64,000 nt of DNA from Colwellia sp. 20A7. GTDB lineage: Bacteria; Pseudomonadota; Gammaproteobacteria; Enterobacterales; Alteromonadaceae. Position numbers and translations under genes: made by a program. Of the stretch, positions 49,459 to 58,365 are shown one piece after another (position 1 is the stretch's first letter; each line of letters starts with the position of its first letter). The stretch covers positions 1,984,001-2,048,000 of the forward strand of contig NZ_CP047130.1 in the NCBI RefSeq assembly GCF_009832865.1, read 5' to 3'. The notes beneath the pieces were generated by a model, which searched no databases, was not told the origin of the DNA, and saw only the letters and a list, made by a program, of their open reading frames with translations.

Positions 49459-51636
49459 ATGGAAATCAAAGTTAATTTTCTCGATAACCTTAGATTGGAA
49501 GCTAAGTTTGATGACTTTAGCGTCATTGCTGATCAACCTATTCGCTATAAAGGTGATGGCTCAGCTCCAGGCCCTTTTGATTATTTTCTTGCATCATCAG
49601 CCCTTTGTGCTGCTTATTTTGTCAAAGTCTATTGTTCTTCGCGTGATATACCAACTGAAAATATTCGCTTGTCACAAAATAATATTGTTGACCCTGAAGA
49701 TCGCTACAATCAAGTATTCCAAATTCAGGTTGAATTACCTGAAAGTATTTCTGATAGAGACAAAAAAGGTATTTTACGTTCAATTGACCGATGTACAGTA
49801 AAAAGAGTTGTGCAATCGGGACCTGAATTTAAAGTAGAAGCGGTTGAAAGCCTAGAAGAAGATGCTCAGGCAATGTTGATGGGGCAGCCTACAGCTGATA
49901 GTAGTACCTATATTTTAGGAAAAGATTTACCACTTGAACAAACCATTAAAGACATGACTGGCATTCTGGCTGATTTGGGTATGAAGATAGAAATTTCTTC
50001 ATGGCGAAATATTGTTCCAAATGTGTGGTCTTTACATATCAGGGATGCGGCTTCTCCTATGTGCTTTACTAATGGTAAAGGGTCAACAAAAGAAAGTGCA
50101 CTTTGTTCAGCATTAGGCGAGTTTATCGAGCGTCTTAATTGTAACTTCTTTTATAACGATCAATTTCTTGGCGAAGACATTGCAAAGAGTGATTTTGTTC
50201 ATTACCCCAATGAAAAATGGTTTAAACCAGCTACAAATGATGCCTTACCGGAAGGGATTTTAGATGACTATTGTTTAAGCATTTATAACCCTGAAGATGA
50301 GCTACGTGCGTCAAACTTAATTGATACTAACTCAGGTAATGTTGAACGTGGTATTTGTTCTATTCCTTATCAACGTCATAGTGACGGTGAGACAGTTTAT
50401 TTTCCATCTAACTTAATTGAAAATTTATTTTTAAGTAATGGTATGAGTGCGGGCAACAACTTAGCTGAAGCGCAAGTACAGTGTTTGTCTGAAATTTTTG
50501 AACGTGCAGTAAAAAGACAAATTATTGAACAAGAAATTGTGTTACCTGACGTACCACAACAAGTACTTGAGAAATATCCAAGTATCTTAGCGGGTATTAA
50601 AGGACTGGAAGAGCAGGGCTTCCCAGTTGTTGTTAAAGATGCCTCTTTAGGTGGTCAATTTCCGGTTATGTGCGTCACGTTAATGAATCCAAAAACAGGC
50701 GGTGTATTTGCCTCATTTGGTGCACACCCAAGTTTTGAAGTGGCATTAGAGAGAAGCTTAACTGAATTACTACAAGGGCGAAGCTTTGAAGGATTAAATG
50801 ATGTACCAAAACCAACATTTAATAGCATGGCAGTATCAGAGCCTGAAAATGCAGTTGAACACTTTATTGATTCAACTGGGGTTATTTCTTGGCACTTCTT
50901 TAGTTCAAAACACGATTATCAATTTTGTGAATGGGATTTTTCTGGCACAAATGAAGAAGAGTGCGATGGCTTGTTTGCTATCTTAAAAGCAATGGGCAAA
51001 GAGGTTTATACTACTGTCTTTGATCAACTAGGTGCTACTGCTTGTCGCATGTTAGTTCCTGACTATTCAGAAGTTTATCCGGTGGAAGATCTTATTTGGG
51101 ATAACACCAACAAAGCATTAGATTATCGTGAAGATATTTTAAACCTTCATGTGCTAAGCGATGATGCATTACAAGCTTTATTTGAGCGTTTAGAAGATAG
51201 CCAACAAGATAACTACATTGATATTCGCACTTTAATTGGTATTGAATTTGATGAAAATACCGTTTGGGGACAGTTAACGATTCTTGAGCTGAAGATACTT
51301 ATTTGTCTTGCGTTGGGTGCATTGGAAGATGCGCTTGATTTAGTTGGGGAGTTTTTACAATACAACGATAATACGGTTGAACGTGGTTTATTCTATCAAG
51401 CGGTTCATGCGGTACTCGAAGTTACGCTAGATGACGAATTAGAATTAGAGGATTTTATCACTAACTTTAATCGTATGTTTGGCGAAGATCACATGACTAA
51501 TGTTGTTGGGTCAGTGTTTGGTGAAATCAGATTCTTTGGTTTGACTAAAACAAGTATGAAGCTTGAAGGTTTAGATAAACATTTAAGACTGATTGAAAGT
51601 TATAAAAAACTTCATCAAGCACGAAGCTTAAAATAA
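49459..51636 (+). CDS. OsmC-YcaO fusion protein
   Basis: 725 residues from ATG 49459; an in-frame ATG 22 codons earlier is possible but adds a poorly conserved tail. Residues about 1-140 are an OsmC/Ohr-like domain (VNFLDNLRLEAKFDD, APGPFDYFLASSALCAAYF). About 150-570 form the YcaO ATP-grasp-like domain (ESALCSALGEFIERLNCNF, NNLAEAQVQCLSEIFERAV), followed by a helical TPR-like C-terminus. YcaO enzymes activate amides with ATP; E. coli YcaO aids RimO methylthiolation of S12. It ends without the proline-rich tail seen in azoline-forming members. Confidence 0.9.
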   Translation: MEIKVNFLDNLRLEAKFDDFSVIADQPIRYKGDGSAPGPFDYFLASSALCAAYFVKVYCSSRDIPTENIRLSQNNIVDPEDRYNQVFQIQVELPESISDRDKKGILRSIDRCTVKRVVQSGPEFKVEAVESLEEDAQAMLMGQPTADSSTYILGKDLPLEQTIKDMTGILADLGMKIEISSWRNIVPNVWSLHIRDAASPMCFTNGKGSTKESALCSALGEFIERLNCNFFYNDQFLGEDIAKSDFVHYPNEKWFKPATNDALPEGILDDYCLSIYNPEDELRASNLIDTNSGNVERGICSIPYQRHSDGETVYFPSNLIENLFLSNGMSAGNNLAEAQVQCLSEIFERAVKRQIIEQEIVLPDVPQQVLEKYPSILAGIKGLEEQGFPVVVKDASLGGQFPVMCVTLMNPKTGGVFASFGAHPSFEVALERSLTELLQGRSFEGLNDVPKPTFNSMAVSEPENAVEHFIDSTGVISWHFFSSKHDYQFCEWDFSGTNEEECDGLFAILKAMGKEVYTTVFDQLGATACRMLVPDYSEVYPVEDLIWDNTNKALDYREDILNLHVLSDDALQALFERLEDSQQDNYIDIRTLIGIEFDENTVWGQLTILELKILICLALGALEDALDLVGEFLQYNDNTVERGLFYQAVHAVLEVTLDDELELEDFITNFNRMFGEDHMTNVVGSVFGEIRFFGLTKTSMKLEGLDKHLRLIESYKKLHQARSLK

Positions 51637-51912
51637 CGTAAGTTAACTATAAATTTATTTAAATTACTTAAATTTTGCTGCCTACATTTAACCGTTATTT
51701 GTAGGCAAAAATAACGTTGCATGGAAGCAATGTTTTAATATCAAGCATAATACCTTTTCTTGTTTTATTCTAAGAGCATTTTTTTATTTGTATCGTTTAC
51801 TTAATTCATAAACTAAGCATAAATAATTTTCGACGTGTATAAAGCTGATTGAGTTTTGGTAAATTAATGCTAAACTCATCTGACCAGATGAAACTAACAC
51901 AGGAAATCTATC

Positions 51913-52404
51913 ATGGCGCAAGACACCACAGCTAAGTCTACTCAAGCTAAACCTACTAAAGTTATGGCGCTATATAAAAGGGTAACCCGTTTACCAATGG
52001 GGAAGAAGTTATTCTCCATGATGGTTGCTCGCATGGCACCTTATTTTAGTACCATCAACCCTTTGATTACTGAGCTAAGACCTAACTATTGCGAATGCTT
52101 TATCAAAAAACGCAATAAAGTTCATAATCATATAAAAACGGTACACGTTATTGCTATTTGTAATGGTTTGGAAATGGCGATGGGTGTTATGGCTGAAGCT
52201 TCCATTCCTAAAAATTTACGATGGATCCCTAAAGGTATGTCACTAGATTATACGGCCAAGGCTGGATCAGATATACGTTGTGTCGCGCAAGTAGAGCCTG
52301 AGCAATGGCAAGTAGGTGATCTTCTTGTACCTGTTACCGCTTACGACTGTAATGAGGTTGTAGTCGTACAAGGTCATATAAAACTTTGGATTTCTGAGAA
52401 GTAA
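51913..52404 (+). CDS. DUF4442 hotdog-fold protein
   Basis: 163 residues. Thioesterase-like hotdog domain with VHVIAICNGLEMAMGVMAEA (the central helix) and IKLWISEK as the last strand. Members are predicted acyl-CoA thioesterases, but the substrate is unknown. AGGA lies upstream of the ATG. Confidence 0.75.
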   Translation: MAQDTTAKSTQAKPTKVMALYKRVTRLPMGKKLFSMMVARMAPYFSTINPLITELRPNYCECFIKKRNKVHNHIKTVHVIAICNGLEMAMGVMAEASIPKNLRWIPKGMSLDYTAKAGSDIRCVAQVEPEQWQVGDLLVPVTAYDCNEVVVVQGHIKLWISEK

Positions 52405-52519
52405 AAAATGTAAAGTAGCGCATTACCGCTAATGACCAACAGTTAATTACTACTAGCTGCTTACCCATAAAACATAACGAAAACGAGTTTTTTTGATTAC
52501 AGAATAAGAAAGTTATAGA

Positions 52520-52556
52520 TTTGAAATAACATGCTGATATATCATGTTATTTCAAA
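52520..52556. repeat. Long inverted repeat upstream of the CPA2 antiporter
   Basis: TTTGAAATAACATG (52520-52533) pairs perfectly with CATGTTATTTCAAA (52543-52556) around a loop containing GATATATC, itself palindromic. It could be the terminator of the DUF4442 gene or an operator. No long T run follows. Confidence 0.6.
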
Positions 52557-52692
52557 AGTTTTATTCTGGTGTGCAATACGCTTAATCGTTTGTAGTACAA
52601 CCAATTATAATATCCACACTACCTTTACTGTTTTTCTATTTCAATTTATTCATTTGAATAGGCGAGGCATGAGGTTTATTTAAGGAAGTATA

Positions 52693-54291
52693 ATGGACTC
52701 ACTACTCGTTATTATTACAATTTCATTAGCACTCGCAAGTGTATTAAATATAATATTAACTCGGTTTTCTATCTCCCATATTATTGGTTATATCATTACA
52801 GGTACAATCGTAAGTTTTATTTTTGATTTCAACGGTAGTGAAGACCTACAATCACTCGATTTAATTGGTGAATTTGGAATTGTCTTTCTGATGTTTACGA
52901 TTGGTTTAGAAATGTCTTATTCTAAACTTCATAAAATGAAACATCTTATATTCTATAATGGTTTCATGCAGGTAGCTTGCAGCTCTCTTATTATTTTTGC
53001 TTTAGCACATTATGTTTTTTCACTTGATACTATTTCATCTGTCATTATTTCCCTTTCTTTTAGTTTATCGTCAACGGCCATCGTATTACCGTATCTAAAA
53101 AAGTCTAAAGATATCGTTACTCCCTACGGTGAAAAGTCTGTAGCCATTTTAGTTTTTCAAGATTTAGCCGTTATTCCTATTTTATTATTGATGAGCTTTT
53201 TAGCAAATAATGAAATGTCGATGACAGATATTCTTTTGAAAACGTTTCTTTATGCGACGGCTATCATCGTTTTTATGTTTACTTTAGGTAAAAAAATAAT
53301 TGAGTGGTTATTGCATTTTTCTTCCACAGCGAAAATGGAAGAGTTGTTTTTAAGCTCCGTTTTTACCATTGTTATTGGTGCTTCGTTATTGGCGCATGAG
53401 TTGGGTTTTACTTATTCTTTAGGTGCTTTTATTGCAGGAATGATTATTGCTGAAACTAACTTTCATATTAAAGTTGAGTCGGATATTTCTTCGTATAAGG
53501 ATTTATTGTTAGGGGCCTTTTTCTTCTCTATTGGTACGAAAATAGATATTTTTTATTTTGCCAGCAACTTATATCTAGTGCTAGGTATACTCTTATTGGT
53601 GATGATTATTAAAGCCGTTCTTATCTATTTTATTATTAGAAAAAGTGCCAATAAAAGTGATGCCATAAAATCTGCATTGGCTTTATGTCAAATAGGTGAG
53701 TTCTCTTTCGCAATTTTTGCCTTGGCTGTACACCAGAATATTTTAGATAGTGAACTGGGGAGTTTTCTTATATTGATTACCGTGTTATCTATGCTGGTAA
53801 CACCTTTCATGATCAATAATATCTACAAAATAGCATCTCTGTTTGTGGTTGAGTTTTTTGAAGCAGATAAAATTGCACCGGTAAATGTGCGCAATCATAC
53901 GATTGTTTGTGGTTTTGCTACCTTAGGTAGAATTGTTGCAAAAGAATTAGCGAAGAAAGAGATTGATTTTTTGATCATCTCTGACAATTTACAACATGTT
54001 TTATTGGCTAGAAAACGAGGATACAATGCTTACTTTGGTCATCTCGATAAGCGAGTAGTGCTTGAGTCACTTAAAGTAGAGCTATCTAAAAGCATTATAG
54101 TGACTGTACATACACTAAAAGGAAAGCAGTTAATTTGTGAAGCAGTATTGGAATATTGTCCAGAAGCTAATTTGATTGTTCAAGTAAATACACTTGAGGA
54201 AAAAGTGGTTTTATCTGAACTAGACATAAAATCATTTGTGCACGCTCATCATGAAACCGCTGTTTTGTTAGTAAAAGAAAGTTTAGTTTAG
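52693..54291 (+). CDS. CPA2-family cation:proton antiporter with TrkA-N domain
   Basis: 532 residues. About 12 membrane segments over residues 1-375 (GEFGIVFLMFTIGLEMS, then LGAFIAGMIIAET). A cytoplasmic NAD-binding RCK/TrkA-N domain follows at about 395-515 (NHTIVCGFATLGRIVAKELA). It probably moves K+ or Na+ against H+, as in KefB/YbaL proteins. Glutathione-gating motifs of KefB/KefC were not evident. An IS256 element follows. Confidence 0.9.
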   Translation: MDSLLVIITISLALASVLNIILTRFSISHIIGYIITGTIVSFIFDFNGSEDLQSLDLIGEFGIVFLMFTIGLEMSYSKLHKMKHLIFYNGFMQVACSSLIIFALAHYVFSLDTISSVIISLSFSLSSTAIVLPYLKKSKDIVTPYGEKSVAILVFQDLAVIPILLLMSFLANNEMSMTDILLKTFLYATAIIVFMFTLGKKIIEWLLHFSSTAKMEELFLSSVFTIVIGASLLAHELGFTYSLGAFIAGMIIAETNFHIKVESDISSYKDLLLGAFFFSIGTKIDIFYFASNLYLVLGILLLVMIIKAVLIYFIIRKSANKSDAIKSALALCQIGEFSFAIFALAVHQNILDSELGSFLILITVLSMLVTPFMINNIYKIASLFVVEFFEADKIAPVNVRNHTIVCGFATLGRIVAKELAKKEIDFLIISDNLQHVLLARKRGYNAYFGHLDKRVVLESLKVELSKSIIVTVHTLKGKQLICEAVLEYCPEANLIVQVNTLEEKVVLSELDIKSFVHAHHETAVLLVKESLV

Positions 54292-54383
54292 ATTTAGTTC
54301 AGCTTAGCTTTATTAGATTTAGTTTAATCTAAACCTAAACATCAAAAAGCAATATTTCTTTATTGTTTTTTGATGTTTCGTTT

Positions 54384-55695
54384 GACCCTGTAACAATATC
54401 TGTGTAAGTACCATTTTTAAATATAGTCTGAAATACGGTCTTCGAATTCAATCATAAAACGATTCAAGGCCGATTTCCAATTCCTTATTGGCATAGTCCA
54501 TTTTTTCGATGCTTGAGTAATGGCTAAGTAAATAACTTTCTTAGCTGAGTCATCGTTGGGAAATACCTTTCTGTTTTTAACCGCTTTGCGTATAACGCTG
54601 TTTAACGATTCTATCGCATTCGTTGTGTATATAGCCTTGCGGATATCATTCGGGTAAATGAATAAGGTATTGAGATTATCCCAATGACGTCGCCAGGAAG
54701 CTGATATGCTTGGGTATTTATCGTCCCAGCGTGCTGAGAATGCATCTAATGCCTTCAATGCTTGCTCTTCGTTTATGGCTTGGTAAATCGTTTTTAGGTC
54801 TTTGGTTACCGCTTTATAATCATTATAAGGCACAAATTTCAGCGAATTCCTTACCATATGTACAATACATAACTGTATTTGAGTATTTTCAAAGGCGGTA
54901 TTAATGGCATCAGGAAAGCCTTTTAAACCATCAACACAGGCAATAAGGATATCTTGAACGCCTCGGTTTTTGAGCTCGGTCAACACATTAAGCCAGAATT
55001 TAGCCCCTTCATTTTCAGAGAACCACATACCCAGTAAGTCCTTTTGCCCTGTGACATCAACGCCTAGCGCTAAATAAACCGCTTTGTTGATAACCTTATT
55101 ATCTTCTCTGATTTTTAGACGGATACAGTCCATATAAACGATAGGATAAACAGGCTCTAACGGCCTTGTTTGCCATTCATCGACTTTTTCAATACCGCGT
55201 TGGTCACACGAGAAATTAAGGTGGGAGAGACTTCTGCGCCATAGAATTCATCAAACGAGTCGACGATATCGCGCGTCGTCATACCTTTGCCGTAAAGGTA
55301 TAAAATCTTGTCGTCCATAGAGGTGAATCGTGTTTGATTTTTCTTTACGAGGAGCGGCTCGAAGCTACCATCACGGTCACGTGGTGTATTTAGCTCAAAC
55401 TCTCCGTCCTCGGTTTTAACTTTTTTAGCGCTAAACCCGTTACGGTTGTTGGGCGTACTCGTTTTTTCATGTTTAGCGTAACCAAGGTGGTCGTCTAATT
55501 CGGCATTTAGTGCCGCTTCAACAGTAACCTTGGTTAGCATAGCTCTGAATTTATCTAAATCTTCGCCTGTTTTAATACTTTTTGCGGCTTCTTTTGCAAA
55601 AGCTTCAAGTTCTTTATGGTTCATGTGTTTTACCTTTCTTTGATACCACTAGGGTAACTGATGAAAAGTACTTACACAAAATCTGTTACAGGCTC
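54384..55695 (-). mobile_element. IS256-family insertion sequence, frameshifted
   Basis: A 1.3-kb element. Terminal repeats read inward are GACCCTGTAACAATATCTGT at the left and GAGCCTGTAACAGATTTTGT at the right, both continuing GTAAGTAC. TTCGTTT occurs at both flanks (54377-54383 and 55697-55703), taken as the target duplication. The single transposase gene is interrupted by a frameshift, so this copy is probably immobile unless helped in trans. Confidence 0.88.
54417..55624 (-). pseudogene. IS256-family transposase, one-base frameshift
   Basis: The 5' part (55624 down to about 55195) encodes the N-terminal 140 residues (KVTVEAALNAELDDHLGYAK, NGFSAKKVKTEDGEFEL). The remainder (to 54417) encodes the DDE region (LGVDVTGQKDLLGMWFSE, CVDGLKGFPDAI, YTTNAIESLNSVIRKA). 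The frame breaks near 55191-55195, where GTA-TTG-AAA replaces the expected GTA-ATT-GAA-AAA, a loss of one base. The restored product would be about 402 residues. Confidence 0.88.
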
Positions 55696-56161
55696 GTTCG
55701 TTTTATTGGTCATACGTACCGTCAATGCTAAAGCTCTGCTCTCTGCATTCTAAACTCTGCTCTCTACACTATATTCTCTATTCCCTACAATCTATTTTCA
55801 ACTCTCAAGTTAAAATTCAAAACTAAGTTAGCTTAAAGTTAGAATACAATTATTGATGATTGAACTGCAGATAAGTATTAATCATATATACGTCTTCGAT
55901 ATTAATGAGTTCCTCTTGTATACGTTGTTAAAAATAGACGCTCTCCAATGATGTCTTAATATTTTAATACGATCACATCATGAAGTTTGGTTTACCAATT
56001 TTCTTGGTTTTTATTGTTTGTTTTTATTATTGGTTGACAATTTGGTAATGCGCTGTGATTATAGTTGTCAGTGTTTTAATTAAAATCAACCTTCTTTAGG
56101 AGCTTGGTTTTATATTTATAACTACAAAAAAATTAAAATAATTTGTACGGGGATAACTATA
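55696..56161. other. Non-coding gap with promoter candidate
   Basis: 466 bp. It contains a pyrimidine-rich run of CTCT/TTCTC near 55735-55810 and a promoter candidate TTGACA (56034-56039), a 17-bp spacer and GATTAT (56057-56062), about 100 bp before the lipoprotein start. CTGTGAT and GTTGTCA 11 bp apart at 56052 are only weakly PHO-box-like. GGGGATA precedes the ATG. Confidence 0.4.
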
Positions 56162-58099
56162 ATGAAAACCAAATTGTTAATAGCAATGACGAGTGCTTTA
56201 GCACTAAGTGCATGTAAAAGTGATTATGAACTACCATCAAGCGGTAACTCTTTAGGTAGTGTTGCGCTTTCTGGCGATGCTATTATCGGTTCAACATTAT
56301 CAGCTGATATTACAGAAGGTAATGGTTTTGAATCGGGTAATGTCACCTATACTTGGCTGCTTGATGGCGTTGCCATTAGCGGTGCTTCATCAAGTTCTTA
56401 TACTGTTTTGTCTACTGATGAAGGCGCCAAGATTTCATTAAACGTAAGTTATGTTGATAATGATGGCTATAGCGAAATAGCCACCTCATCATTAACTGAT
56501 ACCATAGAATTTCCAGCAGTACCGAGTGAAGGAAGTGTCGAGATCGCGGGTGATGCTTATATAGGCTTTGAATTAACAGCAGAAATAATTGATGACAACG
56601 GCTCTGGTGATACGTCAATTGACTATACATGGTTAGCTGACGGTGTTGTCATTGCTGAGGCAAATGAAGCAACTTATATGTTAACAGCTGCTGATGAAGG
56701 AAAAACCATTTCTGTTACAGTAAGTTACCTAGATAACGATGGTTTTGAGGAAGCTTCTACTTCGTATCCAACAGCCGCTATTACAGAAAAACCTGCTGAT
56801 ATTATTACCTCTAAAGTTGCCTCAATCACTGATACTATGGACGATGATGCAGGAGAGTTAAGGTATAAACATAGCTCAGCTATTGAAGAAGGTAAACTTA
56901 CTGTTTCATTTGCAAAAGATGAAGTCTTGACCGCAGATGGCAGTGCTAAAGAAGCGTATATTGCTTTATATGGCAATTCAACTTCAACCGCTGCAGCCAT
57001 AGTTGATTTAAGAATAGGTAACGGCACTTATACTATACGTAATAGTGATATTGCTGTTACATCAACATTCACACCAGGTGAATGGATTGACGTTGAAATG
57101 ACTTGGGATGCCTCAAGCGCAAGTGAAAGCGTAGCACCGTTAGTGACTATTTCTATTAATGGTAGTGCAGTGACCACTGAAGCATTTAATTCTGTTTCTG
57201 AAGATCTTGCGTCAGTAATGGATGGTGCTAAAACGGTAGTATTTAAATTAGGTGATACTGGTTCTGTGGTAACAGGCGCTTATTTAGTTGATGATTTCAC
57301 ACTTTATTCTGATATTTCAGGTACAACAGTTGCTTATTCAGATGATTTTGAAGGTTATGAAGTCAATAGTTCATTAGATACTGATAATACTGAATCACCT
57401 TATGACTCAAGTACCGCTGATGCATTTGTGGTTGAAGTTATTAGAGCTGGTACTAGTACACCAACAGAGCCTGAAGCTCCATCTACCACACGTGGTAAGT
57501 TTGCATCAATTACTGATACTATGACCGACGATGCTGGCGAATTACGATTTAAAGGGGCAATGTTAGCGGCGGGTAAATTAACAGCATCATTTAATAAAGC
57601 TGAAGGTGATGAAAAAGATGCTTATATTGGCTTGTATGGTAACTCAACCAGTGTTGCTGATGCGGTTATTGACTTAAGAATTAAAAACGGTGTTTTTGAA
57701 ATTCGCAATAACGAAACGATTCTTAGCGCAGTAACCTTTAAAACTGATGAATGGCATGATATTGAAATAACATGGGATTCATCAAGCACTACCGAAGTTA
57801 CATCATTGAATCTTTCTATTGATGGCGAAGCGTTTGGCCCGTTCTTATCAGCAACAACTGAAACGTTGGACTTAACTACTGACGGTGTATCAACTGTTGT
57901 CTTCAAGTTAGGTGATAATGGTGGTGTAGCATCAACGGCTTTTTTAGTTGATGATATTAAGCTTTATTCTGATGTAGAAGCTACAATCGAGGTTTTCTCT
58001 GATGACTTTGAAGGTTACTCAGTCGGTGATTCATTAGCCGCAGATAATTCAGCGTCACCTTATAACTCGAACTCAGCTGAAGTTGTTGTTGGGCAGTAA
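56162..58099 (+). CDS. Modular lipoprotein: two Ig-like plus two LamG/CBM-like domains
   Basis: 645 residues. Lipobox LSAC (C18). Two Ig-like repeats (about 31-115 and 123-208) each hold YTWL-DGV and S-YVDNDGY/YLDNDGF. Two longer beta-sandwich units start at 218 and 446 (ASITDTM-DDAGELR in both). Each unit contains AYI-LYGNSTS and W-D-E-TWD and ends in SDDFEGY. The layout recalls non-catalytic carbohydrate-binding parts of polysaccharide-degrading surface proteins, but no catalytic domain is present. The ligand is unknown. A clear terminator follows. Confidence 0.7.
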   Translation: MKTKLLIAMTSALALSACKSDYELPSSGNSLGSVALSGDAIIGSTLSADITEGNGFESGNVTYTWLLDGVAISGASSSSYTVLSTDEGAKISLNVSYVDNDGYSEIATSSLTDTIEFPAVPSEGSVEIAGDAYIGFELTAEIIDDNGSGDTSIDYTWLADGVVIAEANEATYMLTAADEGKTISVTVSYLDNDGFEEASTSYPTAAITEKPADIITSKVASITDTMDDDAGELRYKHSSAIEEGKLTVSFAKDEVLTADGSAKEAYIALYGNSTSTAAAIVDLRIGNGTYTIRNSDIAVTSTFTPGEWIDVEMTWDASSASESVAPLVTISINGSAVTTEAFNSVSEDLASVMDGAKTVVFKLGDTGSVVTGAYLVDDFTLYSDISGTTVAYSDDFEGYEVNSSLDTDNTESPYDSSTADAFVVEVIRAGTSTPTEPEAPSTTRGKFASITDTMTDDAGELRFKGAMLAAGKLTASFNKAEGDEKDAYIGLYGNSTSVADAVIDLRIKNGVFEIRNNETILSAVTFKTDEWHDIEITWDSSSTTEVTSLNLSIDGEAFGPFLSATTETLDLTTDGVSTVVFKLGDNGGVASTAFLVDDIKLYSDVEATIEVFSDDFEGYSVGDSLAADNSASPYNSNSAEVVVGQ

Positions 58100-58138
58100 T
58101 TAACTTGTAGAATAGCTAGCCAATAATTACACATAAAA

Positions 58139-58170
58139 AAAATAGCGCTAATTATAGCGCTATTTTTTTG
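58139..58170 (+). terminator. Terminator of modular lipoprotein gene
   Basis: AAAATAGCGCTA (58139-58150), loop ATTA, TAGCGCTATTTT, then a T run. Confidence 0.9.
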
Positions 58171-58365
58171 TCTATTTTTTTTGTCTATTATTTAGTGCAA
58201 AGGCTATGTTTAGTGAGTTAAGTAAACTAAATTAAGTAGCCATAGTTAGGTCGGCATAGTCAAGTAAGCATAGTTTAATAGACCATGCTGATTACCTAAT
58301 TAGTACAATCTAACATTAAATTATTGCTTTAGTTTGATGTCTTATATGGCATTATTGAATTTAGA

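Noticed and set aside
56052..56069. CTGTGAT and GTTGTCA 11 bp apart upstream of the modular lipoprotein
   Set aside because: Too degenerate for a PHO box. The site overlaps a conventional promoter with a good -35, so PhoB activation is not needed.
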